From Pleomorphomonas oryzae DSM 16300 (GTDB lineage: Bacteria > Pseudomonadota > Alphaproteobacteria > Rhizobiales > Pleomorphomonadaceae), in assembly GCF_000422965.1 (NCBI RefSeq), contig NZ_AUHB01000006.1:62001-126000 (forward strand): a stretch of 64,000 nt of DNA, in the 5' to 3' direction. Shown here piece by piece: positions 9,136 through 19,431 of this stretch (the stretch's first letter is position 1; every line of letters starts with the position of its first letter). A program made the translations under genes and the position numbers. Below the pieces are notes generated by a model. That model was given only the letters and a program-made list of their open reading frames with translations. It did no database searches and was not told the origin of the DNA.

Positions 9136-9996
9136 TCAGATTACCCAGGTGAAGGCTGAATAGTCGCGCTCAGTCAGCATCTGGTCCATGTTGCGGGCCG
9201 GATTGTCGGGTGCATCGCCGAGGATGATGCGGGCCGGCGTACCAACTGCCGTCGAATGGGCGGGCACCGTCGTCGTCACCAACGAGCCGGCTGCTATCTT
9301 GGAATAGGCGCCGATTTCGACCGGCCCAAAGATTTGCGCACCGGCGCCGATCATCACACCGGTGCGGATGGTCGGATGGCGCTTGCCGGTATGGGTGCCG
9401 GTGCCGCCGAGCGTCACATCCTGCAGAATGGATACCTCATCCTCGATCTCGGCAGTCTCGCCGATCACAACGCCAGTGGCATGGTCGATGAATATGCCCT
9501 GCCCGATCGTGGCGCCTGGATGAATGTCTGTCTGGAACACCGACGAAGAGCGACTTTGCAAGACGAGTGCCATGTCACGCCGGCCGGCCCTCCAAAGGTG
9601 ATGGGCGACACGATGCGTCTGGATGGACGAGAAGCCCTTGAAGAACAGGAAAGGCTCGATCAGCCGGCCCGATGCCGGGTCGCGCTCGACTACGGCCTTG
9701 AGATCGGCATGCACGGCATCGAGAATGGTTGGCTCGGCATCGATCACCTTCAGGACTATTCGGGCGATCATTTCGGAGGACAGTTCATCCCCAGCCAAGC
9801 GCTGGCCGATGCGACTGGCGAGCGCCGTCGCCAGATCGGGCTGCTCGAGAATGGTCGACGCGAGAAGCGAGGTGAGCGCCGGCTCGCGGATCATGGCGGC
9901 TTCCGCTTCGCTCCTGAGGCGATGCCAATAAAGATCGATGGCCGCCGAGCGACCCTTTGCAACTTCGCCTACCCGCAGTCTCGGCGCCCTGTCCAT
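9136..9996 (-). CDS. cysE: Serine O-acetyltransferase
   Basis: A 286-residue enzyme that acetylates L-serine with acetyl-CoA, the first step of cysteine synthesis. The N-terminal helical domain (about 20-160) contains FLFFKGFSSIQTHRVAHHLW; the C-terminal left-handed beta-helix holds hexapeptide repeats and the catalytic region DIHPGATIGQGIFIDHATGVVIGE followed by GGTGTHTGKRHP. The ATG at 9996 was picked because the domain begins just after it; in-frame codons further 5' lack support. The end of the LysR-type regulator gene is 147 bases upstream on the same strand, so co-transcription is uncertain. Confidence 0.93.
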   Translation of the reverse strand: MDRAPRLRVGEVAKGRSAAIDLYWHRLRSEAEAAMIREPALTSLLASTILEQPDLATALASRIGQRLAGDELSSEMIARIVLKVIDAEPTILDAVHADLKAVVERDPASGRLIEPFLFFKGFSSIQTHRVAHHLWRAGRRDMALVLQSRSSSVFQTDIHPGATIGQGIFIDHATGVVIGETAEIEDEVSILQDVTLGGTGTHTGKRHPTIRTGVMIGAGAQIFGPVEIGAYSKIAAGSLVTTTVPAHSTAVGTPARIILGDAPDNPARNMDQMLTERDYSAFTWVI

Positions 9997-10143
9997 GACC
10001 GTCACCCACACACAGATAACTTGATCGGCTGGCGGAATTTTATACGAAAGGCGCAGCATCGCCAAAGCACAGGCTTGTGAGCTGACGGGAGGCGGTGGAA
10101 GTTCGTTCCATAATTTCCGAATTTATTGGAAATCCATCCCAAG

Positions 10144-11067
10144 TTAGGCGACTTCAGGAGACGATGATGCCTTGGTCGCGCCAAGCGGCTGGAAGTGCCG
10201 CCGTTGCCGGCGGAACGTCTCGATCAGGAAACGGCGGCAGGCGGCAATGGCCGCGATCGATGTCGCGCCGGGGTGGCCGACGAGCCAATAGGTGCGAGAA
10301 AACGTCACCTCGGGAAGAACGCGAACGAGCCCCGCCGCGTCGAGCGCCATGAAGTCATGCAGCACGCCGATACCGGCTCCGGCGCAAATCGCTTCGAATT
10401 GGCTCGTCGCACCGGCGCAGCGGTATAGCCGTTTGGAATAGGCCTGCAGCGTCGCAGAATAATCGAGCGCCGACGAGTAGGTGTAGTCGTCGATGCCGGC
10501 GACGAGGCGGTGGCCAGCAAGGTCGTCCAGGCCGGCCGGCTGCCCGTGGTTGGCGACGTAACCCTCCGCCGCGTAGACGCCGAGCGTATAGTCGACCAGC
10601 CGGGTGGCAACGAGGCGTCCAGTTGTCGGGCGCGACAGCTCGATGACCAGATCGGCTTCCCGTCGCGACACCGAGAATTTAACCGGCAGCGGCACCAGTT
10701 CCACGGTGATGCCCGGATGCTGTTCTGCGAACAACCCCAGTTCGCGCGCGAGAAAACTGTTGCCGAGACCATCGGGCGCGCCAACGCGAACGGTGCCGGA
10801 GATCTCCGTGTCCTTCGAAGAAACCGCCGCCAGGGCGGCGCGCGTCTCGATCTCGATGCGTTCAGCCAATGGAATCAAGCGCTCACCGGCTTCCGTCAGG
10901 ACGCAGCCGGATGGCCGTCGCTCGAACAACGCCGCGCCGAGTTCGGCTTCCAATGCATCAAGACGGCGCGCAACCGTCGTGTGGTTGACGCCCAGCCGAC
11001 GGGCGGCAGCCGAAAGCTGGCCACCGCGGGCCACGGCCAGAAATACGCGGAAGTGATCCCAGTCCAT
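10144..11067 (-). CDS. LysR-family transcriptional regulator
   Basis: A 307-residue LysR-type regulator. Residues 1-60 form the winged helix-turn-helix ([35 protein letters not shown], broken here only for description), and the rest is a periplasmic-binding-protein-like effector domain. It is divergent from mmsA with 119 bases between, the classic arrangement in which a LysR protein controls its neighbour. The ATG at 11067 has only a weak upstream GTGAAG. Its effector is unknown; a valine or inositol catabolite would be a natural guess given mmsA. Confidence 0.9.
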   Translation of the reverse strand: MDWDHFRVFLAVARGGQLSAAARRLGVNHTTVARRLDALEAELGAALFERRPSGCVLTEAGERLIPLAERIEIETRAALAAVSSKDTEISGTVRVGAPDGLGNSFLARELGLFAEQHPGITVELVPLPVKFSVSRREADLVIELSRPTTGRLVATRLVDYTLGVYAAEGYVANHGQPAGLDDLAGHRLVAGIDDYTYSSALDYSATLQAYSKRLYRCAGATSQFEAICAGAGIGVLHDFMALDAAGLVRVLPEVTFSRTYWLVGHPGATSIAAIAACRRFLIETFRRQRRHFQPLGATKASSSPEVA

Positions 11068-11107
11068 GTCTTCACATTAATGCACAATGGTTTCCCGTGC
11101 CAGCATA

Positions 11108-11118
11108 TTGCCGCGCAA
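11108..11118. promoter_or_regulatory. Candidate LysR-type binding motif
   Basis: TTGCCGCGCAA is a short perfect palindrome (TTGC-CGC-GCAA) in the LysR-mmsA divergent gap. LysR sites usually have a T-N11-A core with dyad symmetry; this one is similar in type but slightly short. Support is weak. Confidence 0.3.
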
Positions 11119-11186
11119 CAAGCGTTGGTGTTTCATCATCTCAAGCGCGTATCGAGCGCCGCAGCAACCAGAGGGAAATAAGTGAA

Positions 11187-12686
<1,500 letters not shown>

Positions 12687-12689
12687 TCA

Positions 12690-12720
12690 TACCAAGGGGC
12701 ATTGAAAATGCCCCTTGGTA
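12690..12720. terminator. Hairpin after mmsA
   Basis: A perfect 14-bp stem (12690-12703 with 12707-12720) closing a 3-base loop, four bases after the mmsA stop. There is no strong T run, but its position between convergent mmsA and pabA makes a terminator role likely. Confidence 0.75.
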
Positions 12721-12812
12721 TTCCGCTTGCTGATTTCTCATACCCTTGATGCACATGAGAAATCGGCAATGGCCTCAACGAGCGGATGCGTCAGCATCTT
12801 CGCGAGTTGGTA

Positions 12813-13421
12813 TCAGAATGGACTGAGCGGGGCGGCCGCGAGCCGCCCTTCCCTGCCCGGCAGTCGGGCGAGAAAGTTGGCGAACAGCCGATAGCCGCCT
12901 TCAGTCAGCACGCTTTCGGGATGAAACTGCACACCGAACGTCGGATGCGCCACATGCTCGATGGCCATGATGTCGCCGCCCTCGGTGCGTGCCGTGACAC
13001 GGAGCAGCCCACCTTTCGGTACCTCAACGGCTAGCGAATGATAGCGGCCAACCTGTAGCGGATTTGGCAGCCCAGCAAACAGGCCGCCTACATCATGAAC
13101 AATCCTGGACGATCGCCCATGCATCGGTTCCCGCGCCTGAACGATACGCGCACCCAAAGCGGCACCGATGCATTGGTGGCCGAGGCAGATGCCGAGGATC
13201 GGCAGGCGGCCTGACAGCGTGCGCACCGCTTCGGTGGAAACACCCGCCTCACCGGGCCCGCAAGGGCCGGGGCTGATGACCATGGCTTCGGCCCCAAGTG
13301 TTGCAAGGCCTGACACCTCGATTGCGTCGTTGCGCAACACCTTCACCTCCTCGCCAAGTTCCAGGAGATAGCGGGCGACGTTGCCGACGAAGCTGTCGTA
13401 GTTGTCCAGCACGACGATCAT
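12813..13421 (-). CDS. pabA: Aminodeoxychorismate synthase, glutamine amidotransferase subunit
   Basis: A 202-residue class I glutamine amidotransferase. The catalytic Cys79 lies in GICLGHQ and His167/Glu169 in GVQFHPES. It releases ammonia from glutamine for the PabB partner in folate synthesis. It could equally be called TrpG by sequence alone, but its start overlaps the pabB stop by four bases (ATGA), and PabB is of the aminodeoxychorismate type. No lyase gene (pabC) is present nearby. Confidence 0.85.
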   Translation of the reverse strand: MIVVLDNYDSFVGNVARYLLELGEEVKVLRNDAIEVSGLATLGAEAMVISPGPCGPGEAGVSTEAVRTLSGRLPILGICLGHQCIGAALGARIVQAREPMHGRSSRIVHDVGGLFAGLPNPLQVGRYHSLAVEVPKGGLLRVTARTEGGDIMAIEHVAHPTFGVQFHPESVLTEGGYRLFANFLARLPGREGRLAAAPLSPF

Positions 13422-14833
13422 GCCGGCCTCCCGAACGCGTCGAGCAATCGCTGCGCCTTCAGCTCGGCCTCGTTGAATTCAGCCGCCGGGTCGGACAACA
13501 GTGTAATGCCGCCTCCGGCGCCGAGCGTTGCCCTGTTACCGTTAAGTGTTGCCGTGCGAATGGCGATGTTGAAATCGGCCGAGCCGTCAAACCCGAGATA
13601 GCCGATCGCCCCGCAGTAGATGTCGCGCGGCACCTTCTCCAGTTCGGCAATGATCTCCATGGCCCGGATCTTTGGCGCGCCGGTGATCGAGCCACCGGGG
13701 AAGACGGCGCCAAGCGCGTCCATCGCCGTCCTGCCATCAGCGAGTTCACCCGTCACGGTCGATACAAGATGATGCAGGGAAGCATAGGTTTCGACCGCGC
13801 AGAGGCTGGGCACCTTCACCGTATGCGGTTTGCAGACCGCCGAAAGATCGGAGCGCAGAAGATCGACGATCATCACGTTCTCCGCCCGGTCCTTCTCCGA
13901 AGCGGCGAGCGCCGCCGCGCGAGCGGCGTCCTCGGCCGGATCGGCGGCACGCGGCGCCGTGCCCTTGATCGGTCGCGCTTCGACATGCCGGCCACGCACC
14001 TCGATCAGCCGCTCCGGCGAGGAGGAGGCGATCTGCATGTCTCCATGATCGAGAAAGGCAGCAAAGGGAGCCGGGTTGGCAGCCCGCAACGCCCGATAAA
14101 AGCCCCACGCATCAAAGCCGGCTGGCAGATCAACTTCGATCCGACGGGTAATGTTGGCCTGGAAGATGTCGCCGGCGAGAATGTAGTCTCGGGTCCGTGC
14201 CACGGCCGCCTCGTAATCGGCACGATCGAGATTGGCCCCGAACGCAGGAGCAGTGAGGCCGGCAAACGGCACCTCGGGGGGCACCGGTCCTTCGATCAGC
14301 GCGATGAACCGCTCGGCCCGTTGCTGTGCCCTCCTCTCCCGCTTGTCCGGCTCGGATTCCGGCCAGCCGGTGGAGATGAGGTGAGCCCTGTTATCGAAGA
14401 GATCGCAGGCGACGACCACGTCGTAGAAATGCATCTCCAGTTCGGCAATGCCATCCGTCGGCGCCGGCGTTAACGGCAGGCGTTCGAGCAGGCGACCGAA
14501 CTCGTAGGCGACATGGCCGATGGCGCCGCCCTGAAACGGCGGCAATCCAGCGACTGGCTGCTGTCGATAAAGCGCCAGACGGCGCGCAAGCTCGACCAGC
14601 GCCTGACGGCCCGGCGATCGGGGATCAGTAGGTTGCGGCACAATTTCTTCGCCATTCCAGAACATCCGTCCGCCGATAACGCGGAATGTCCCGAAAGGGT
14701 CGGCGGCGAGGAAGGCGTGGCGACTGAAAGCCGAGCCGGCGAGCGCGCTATCGAGAAAGGCAAAACCCTTCAGCGGGCGAAACCGCGCCGCTACGGCCAT
14801 CGGATCGGAACAGTCGAAAGCGGTGACGATCAT
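13418..14833 (-). CDS. pabB: Aminodeoxychorismate synthase component I
   Basis: A 471-residue chorismate-binding enzyme that adds ammonia to chorismate on the way to p-aminobenzoate. The C-terminal chorismate-binding domain shows RPIKGTAPR, VMIVDLLRSDLS, FPGGSITGAPKIRAMEII and YCGAIGYLGFDG. The PIKGTAPR form of the motif favours PabB over anthranilate synthase TrpE. It precedes pabA with a 4-base overlap. The ATG at 14833 has a poor ribosome binding site. It is divergent from an ABC permease gene with 137 bases between. Confidence 0.87.
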   Translation of the reverse strand: MIVTAFDCSDPMAVAARFRPLKGFAFLDSALAGSAFSRHAFLAADPFGTFRVIGGRMFWNGEEIVPQPTDPRSPGRQALVELARRLALYRQQPVAGLPPFQGGAIGHVAYEFGRLLERLPLTPAPTDGIAELEMHFYDVVVACDLFDNRAHLISTGWPESEPDKRERRAQQRAERFIALIEGPVPPEVPFAGLTAPAFGANLDRADYEAAVARTRDYILAGDIFQANITRRIEVDLPAGFDAWGFYRALRAANPAPFAAFLDHGDMQIASSSPERLIEVRGRHVEARPIKGTAPRAADPAEDAARAAALAASEKDRAENVMIVDLLRSDLSAVCKPHTVKVPSLCAVETYASLHHLVSTVTGELADGRTAMDALGAVFPGGSITGAPKIRAMEIIAELEKVPRDIYCGAIGYLGFDGSADFNIAIRTATLNGNRATLGAGGGITLLSDPAAEFNEAELKAQRLLDAFGRPA

Positions 14834-14903
14834 CTAGCATCCGTGCCCCAAGATAAAGCGTCGGTACGGTATAACGCTTATTACAAGCATCTGAAACCAT
14901 TTA

Positions 14904-14918
14904 TGATTTGCATTCTCA
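14904..14918. promoter_or_regulatory. TGA-N9-TCA motif upstream of ABC importer
   Basis: The AT-rich gap between pabB and the ABC permease contains TGATTTGCATTCTCA, which fits the TGA-N9-TCA form described for RirA iron-responsive operators in Rhizobiales. A motif this loose occurs by chance, so support is low. Confidence 0.25.
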
Positions 14919-14970
14919 ACATTTCCTCATAACGCTCGACAGTCTAGACTTTGGACGTATAACAGCCGCC

Positions 14971-15744
14971 ATGCCAGCTCGTCGCTTCCTCGCTTCCACC
15001 GCCGTCTTTGCTTCCGTCGCCATGATCTGGTGGCTGGCCGGTCGAGCCGGATGGACCAACGCCTATCTGTTGCCCGCCCCCTCGGCCGTGATCGCTGCGC
15101 TGTCCGATCTCGCCGCTTCAGGCGCTCTTCTGAAACACACGCTGATCAGCCTTCAGCGTGTGCTTCTCGGGTTTGCACTGTCGGTGGCGCTCGCGCTGCC
15201 ACTGGCCGTGTTACTATCGGCGAGCCGGCTGGCTCGTAGTGTCCTCGACCCGCTCCTCGAGTTCATCCGCCAGATCCCGCCGCTCGCCCTCATCCCGCTG
15301 TTGATCCTCTGGCTCGGCATCGGTGAGGCACAGAAGCTTGGCATCATCGTCCTCGCCTCCTTTTTCCCAGTGTTCCTCGGCTTTCGCGGCGGCATCGCTG
15401 GTGTCGACCCCAAGCTGATCGAGGTTGGCCATGTTGCTGGCCTCACCCGTCGCGAAATCCTGACGCGCATCATCCTGCCGTCGGCACTGCCGGAACTTGT
15501 CGTCGGGCTGCGCATCAGCCTCGGTTACAGCTGGCGGGCGCTGGTCGGCGCCGAACTGATCGCCTCGTCGGCCGGCCTCGGATACATGATCATCGACGCC
15601 GAAAACCTCGCCCGTACCGACATCGTGCTGGCCGGCATTCTCGTCATCGGTGCCATCGGCCTTCTTTCGGACGTCGTGCTCCGCTTCACCATCGGCCGCG
15701 CCTTCCCCTGGCTTTCCGCCGACCTGGAGGCTGCCCATGCTTGA
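14971..15744 (+). CDS. ABC transporter permease, SsuC/TauC-like
   Basis: A 257-residue inner-membrane permease with about six transmembrane helices. The cytoplasmic EAA-type loop that contacts the ATPase is seen near ELIEVGHVAGLTRREILTRIILPSALPE (positions about 165-190). Members import aliphatic sulfonates, taurine, nitrate or related small molecules. The ATG at 14971 gives the family's usual N-terminus; in-frame sequence further 5' is not conserved in type. Its last 8 bases overlap the next gene, the ATPase, so permease, ATPase and binding protein are tightly coupled. The substrate is not readable. Confidence 0.87.
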   Translation: MPARRFLASTAVFASVAMIWWLAGRAGWTNAYLLPAPSAVIAALSDLAASGALLKHTLISLQRVLLGFALSVALALPLAVLLSASRLARSVLDPLLEFIRQIPPLALIPLLILWLGIGEAQKLGIIVLASFFPVFLGFRGGIAGVDPKLIEVGHVAGLTRREILTRIILPSALPELVVGLRISLGYSWRALVGAELIASSAGLGYMIIDAENLARTDIVLAGILVIGAIGLLSDVVLRFTIGRAFPWLSADLEAAHA

Positions 15745-16489
15745 ACTGATCGACGCAAGCCGCCACTACGACGTCGCCGGCCGTGCCGTCCGCGCCCTAG
15801 ACGGCGTCAGAGAGCTCTTCCCTGCCGGCTCGATCACCGCCGTCGTCGGCCGCTCCGGCTGCGGCAAGACCACCCTCCTCCGCCTCCTCGCCGGCCTCAC
15901 CGAGCCCAGTTCGGGCGAGGTCCGGCGCGCGCCATCCCACAGCGTCGGCGTCGTCTTTCAGGAAGCGCGGCTGATGCCCTGGCTTGACGTTGCCGCCAAC
16001 GTCGCCTTTCCGCTGAAGGGCCGGCTCAGCGACGCCGACATGGCCGCCCATGTCGATGAGGCGCTGGCACTGGTCAGCCTTACGGAGGTACGGCGCGCCC
16101 TGCCCGTCCAGCTTTCCGGCGGCATGGCGCAGCGCGTTGCCATCGCCCGTGCCCTGGCACAGCAACCCGACATCCTGCTTCTCGACGAGCCTTTCTCCGC
16201 CCTCGATGCCTTCACCCGCCGCAGCCTGCAACGCGTCCTGATCGACATCTGGCGCGCCCGTCGCCCCACCGTGGTCCTCGTCACCCACGACGTCGAAGAG
16301 GCCGTGTTGCTTGGCGAAAGCGTGGTCGAGATGGAAGCCGGCCACGTCGTCGGTCGCGTCACCATCGACCTGCCGTTTCCCCGCGAGGCGACCGATCCGG
16401 CGGTGGTCGACCATCGCCGCAGCATTCTTGCCCGCCTCGTCGGCGGCACCGATCCAGTCACTCAAGCAATCCATTCCGGGAGGAAATAA
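15737..16489 (+). CDS. ABC transporter ATP-binding protein, SsuB/TauB-like
   Basis: A 250-residue ATPase. Walker A GRSGCGKTT (38-46), Q-loop VVFQEARLMPW, signature LSGGMAQRVAIARAL, Walker B ILLLDEPFSALD and switch His in VTHDVEEA are all intact. It drives the importer encoded on either side. The start lies inside the permease gene and the stop overlaps the binding-protein ATG by one base (TAATG). The order permease-ATPase-binding protein is less common than binding protein first. Confidence 0.92.
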   Translation: MLELIDASRHYDVAGRAVRALDGVRELFPAGSITAVVGRSGCGKTTLLRLLAGLTEPSSGEVRRAPSHSVGVVFQEARLMPWLDVAANVAFPLKGRLSDADMAAHVDEALALVSLTEVRRALPVQLSGGMAQRVAIARALAQQPDILLLDEPFSALDAFTRRSLQRVLIDIWRARRPTVVLVTHDVEEAVLLGESVVEMEAGHVVGRVTIDLPFPREATDPAVVDHRRSILARLVGGTDPVTQAIHSGRK

Positions 16490-17451
16490 TGAAGTCGTTC
16501 ATCCGCCTCGCCCTCGCGACCGCCTGCGTCGCCAGTACTTTGTCGCCCGCGTTCGCTGCCGATCCCCAAACACTGCGCGTCACCTATGTCACGGCACCGT
16601 TCAACGTGCCGTCGATCGTCGAGAAGCACGAGGGCATTCTGGACACCGACTTCGGTGCCAAGGGCATCAAGATCGAACGTCCCGAAATCACCTCCGGTGC
16701 CAAGCAGACCGAGGCCATCGCAGCCGGTGCCATCGACGTCGCCTCGGTGTTGGGAGGCGCCTCAGCCATCCTCGCCAAGGCCAACGGTGTCGATATCAGG
16801 ATCATCGCCGTCTATTCGCGCTCGCCCAAGGCTTTCGCTCTGATGACCCGTGCCGATGGTCCGGCGACGCTCGCCGATCTCAAGGGCAAGAAGATTGCCG
16901 GGCCCAAGGGAACGACGCTGCACCAGCTCCTCGCTGCTGCGCTTGCCTCCACCGGTCTGACCATCAACGATGTCGATTACATCAACATGGATCTGCCGAC
17001 GGCCCGTGCCGCTTTACTCTCCGGTGAGATCGACGTCGCAACGTTGGCCGGAAACAATGCCATCGCCGTCGAGAAGGCTGGCGGCAAGACGCTGGCCACC
17101 GGCGAGGGACTGATCCATCCGACCACGGTGATCGCCGCATCCGGCAAGTTCATCGACGCCCATCCCGACCTCGTCGAGGCCTATCTCGCTGCCCATCGCA
17201 AGTCGCTCGACTTCCTCGCCACCAAGCCCGACGATGCCCTGAAGATCGCAGCCGAGGAGCAAAAGATCTCGGTCGAAGACGCCAAGGCGCAACTGCCGCT
17301 CTACGACTTCACGCCGACGCTGACCGATGCCGACGTCACCAATCTTCAAGCCGACCAGACCTTCATGGTTGATAACGGTATGCTGCCGAAGGATCGGACG
17401 ATCGACATCCGCAAGGACCTCGTTTCGCCGATCGCCTTCTCGGCGAAGTAA
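16489..17451 (+). CDS. ABC transporter substrate-binding protein, SsuA/NMT1-like
   Basis: A 320-residue periplasmic binding protein. A signal peptide (hydrophobic residues 5-20, cleavage near PAFA-ADPQ) is followed by the NMT1/SsuA fold: VTYVTAPFNVPSIVEKHEG, KQTEAIAAGAIDVASVLGG, DLKGKKIAGPKGTTLHQLL and LPTARAALLSGEIDVATLAG. It selects the substrate for the upstream permease and ATPase. Homologues bind sulfonates, nitrate, bicarbonate or pyrimidine precursors; none can be singled out. GGGAGGAAATA precedes the ATG. A strong hairpin follows the stop. Confidence 0.88.
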   Translation: MKSFIRLALATACVASTLSPAFAADPQTLRVTYVTAPFNVPSIVEKHEGILDTDFGAKGIKIERPEITSGAKQTEAIAAGAIDVASVLGGASAILAKANGVDIRIIAVYSRSPKAFALMTRADGPATLADLKGKKIAGPKGTTLHQLLAAALASTGLTINDVDYINMDLPTARAALLSGEIDVATLAGNNAIAVEKAGGKTLATGEGLIHPTTVIAASGKFIDAHPDLVEAYLAAHRKSLDFLATKPDDALKIAAEEQKISVEDAKAQLPLYDFTPTLTDADVTNLQADQTFMVDNGMLPKDRTIDIRKDLVSPIAFSAK

Positions 17452-17455
17452 CACA

Positions 17456-17497
17456 ACGAAACGCGCCGAACACGATCGCGTGCACGGCGCGCTTCGT
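17456..17497 (+). terminator. Terminator hairpin after the ABC importer
   Basis: Arms 17456-17468 and 17485-17497 pair over 13 positions with one mismatch, and the interior CACG-ATCG-CGTG extends the stem. It begins five bases after the binding-protein stop and separates that operon from the FMN riboswitch. Confidence 0.8.
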
Positions 17498-17567
17498 AAA
17501 CAATCCTATCTTGCAGGACGGGATCGTCCTGCCTATGCTTTCAAGTGCCGCCTTTCATGGCGGTGAA

Positions 17568-17712
<145 letters not shown>

Positions 17713-17807
17713 GCTGACGCCACACGTGTGTCCTCCTGTGCGGAGGCGCGCGTGCTTACGCGTTTGCTTGCGCCCCCAGTGCGTTCGATCGATGGATCGA
17801 GGACCGC

Positions 17808-18815
17808 ATGGGCGCTTTGAACGACCTGACCAGTTCTTCCCTACCCGACGGCGTCATTGCCGATGCTTTTGCACGCGCCATTGCCGTTGCGACCGATTAT
17901 GCCGGCGCCACGTCTCCCAATCCGCCTGTTGGCTGCGTACTGCTCGATGCGGCCGGCAACAGTCTCGCCGTCGAAGCGCATCGCAAGGCCGGCGATCTCC
18001 ACGCCGAGGCGCGCGCCATCGCCGCCTGCCGGGCGGCCGGGACCATCGACCGCATTCACACCGTGGTCGTCACACTGGAGCCCTGCAACCACCACGGCCG
18101 CACGCCGCCCTGTGCCGAAGCGATCCTGTCAACACCGGCCCGCGAAGTGTGGATCGCCGAGACTGATCCCAATCCGCGTGTGGAGGGCGGTGGTGCTGTG
18201 CGTCTCGCAGCGGCCGGTCTCTCTGTCCGTTTCCTCTCGGAACTTGACCATCCGGATAGAGCACGCCTCGCCTCCGAGGCCGAGCGCGTCATTGCACCCT
18301 TCGCAAAATGGGTAACCACCGGCCTCCCCTTCGTCACCATCAAGCAGGCTCTCGACGAGACGGGATCGATGATCCCGCCGGCTGGCCAGCGCACCTTTAC
18401 GTCGGAGACCTCCCTGACGCTTGCCCACCGCATGCGTCGGCGCGCCGATGCCATCCTCACCGGTAACGGCACCATCCTGGCCGACAATCCGGAGTTCACC
18501 GTCCGCCGCATCCCGGACCACCCGGGCAAGAGCCGCATCCTCGCCATTCTCGACCGTACAGGGCGAGTGCCGGCGGACTACCTCACCGCGGCAGCCCAAC
18601 GGGGCTTGCGACCGATGCTGTTTGCCGACATCGACGATGCGCTCACCCGTCTCGGCAGCGAAGGCGTCCATGAGGTGCTGGTCGAGGCCGGTCCGACGCT
18701 GACCGCCGCCATCCTCTCCACCGACATCTGGGACGAGCACGTTGCCATCAAGAAGGCCGGCGACGGCGGTCCCGACCACATCACCATTTCCCGAAACCAC
18801 ATCAAGAAAGGCTGA
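17808..18815 (+). CDS. ribD: Riboflavin biosynthesis deaminase/reductase RibD
   Basis: A 335-residue bifunctional enzyme for the second and third steps of riboflavin synthesis. The deaminase half (about 15-150) has the zinc-site residues H65/E67 in LHAEARA and C93/C102 in EPCNHHGRTPPC; most RibD proteins have Ser where this one has Asn after the first Cys. The reductase half begins near 170 (PFVTIKQALDETGSM) and ends early: it has VLVEAGPTLTAAI in place of the usual VEGG, and the whole protein is shorter than the common 360-380. GAGGA precedes the ATG. It is the first gene after the FMN riboswitch. Confidence 0.92.
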   Translation: MGALNDLTSSSLPDGVIADAFARAIAVATDYAGATSPNPPVGCVLLDAAGNSLAVEAHRKAGDLHAEARAIAACRAAGTIDRIHTVVVTLEPCNHHGRTPPCAEAILSTPAREVWIAETDPNPRVEGGGAVRLAAAGLSVRFLSELDHPDRARLASEAERVIAPFAKWVTTGLPFVTIKQALDETGSMIPPAGQRTFTSETSLTLAHRMRRRADAILTGNGTILADNPEFTVRRIPDHPGKSRILAILDRTGRVPADYLTAAAQRGLRPMLFADIDDALTRLGSEGVHEVLVEAGPTLTAAILSTDIWDEHVAIKKAGDGGPDHITISRNHIKKG

Positions 18816-18822
18816 AATTCCC

Positions 18823-19431
18823 ATGTTTTCCGGCATCATTGCCCGAACCGTCGCTGTCCGGACGGCCGAAGCCACCGGTGGCTCGCTGATCGCCATCATT
18901 CCCACCAGCTGGTCCGATCTCGAACTCGGCGAGAGCATTGCCGTCAACGGCGTCTGCCTCACCGTGACAGAGATGGATGAGGCCGGCACGGCGCGCTTCT
19001 TCCTGTCGCCGGAAACGCTGGCCCGCTCCAACCTCGGCCGCCTCGCTACCGGTTCGGTCGTCAACCTCGAGCGCTCGGTAGCGCTCGCCGATCGTCTGTC
19101 CGGCCACATGGTGCAGGGCCACGTCGACGGCAAGGCAACGCTCGTCGCGGTGACGCCCGACAGCGATGCCCGTCGCCTCGAGTTTGATCTACCCACCGCG
19201 CTTGCCCGTTACTGCGTCGAGAAGGGATCGATCTCGCTCAACGGCATCAGCCTCACCATCAACACCATCGAACCAGGTCCGGATGGCGCCCGCATCGGCA
19301 TTACCATCATCCCGCACACCTGGGACAACACCAACCTGTCGGCGCTGACCCTCGGCGACGAGATCAACGTCGAGGTCGACGTCATCGCCAAATATGTGGA
19401 GGCCCTATGCAAGCCCTATCTCGCGCACTGA
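18823..19431 (+). CDS. ribE: Riboflavin synthase alpha chain
   Basis: A 202-residue riboflavin synthase that dismutates two lumazine molecules. It shows the expected internal duplication: FSGII at the N-terminus, GESIAVNGVCLTV in the first barrel and KGSISLNGISLTI in the second, with GHMVQGHVDG between them. The ATG at 18823 follows the ribD stop by seven bases. Its 3' end overlaps the ribBA start by 25 bases, so the rib genes form one operon under the riboswitch. Confidence 0.95.
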   Translation: MFSGIIARTVAVRTAEATGGSLIAIIPTSWSDLELGESIAVNGVCLTVTEMDEAGTARFFLSPETLARSNLGRLATGSVVNLERSVALADRLSGHMVQGHVDGKATLVAVTPDSDARRLEFDLPTALARYCVEKGSISLNGISLTINTIEPGPDGARIGITIIPHTWDNTNLSALTLGDEINVEVDVIAKYVEALCKPYLAH

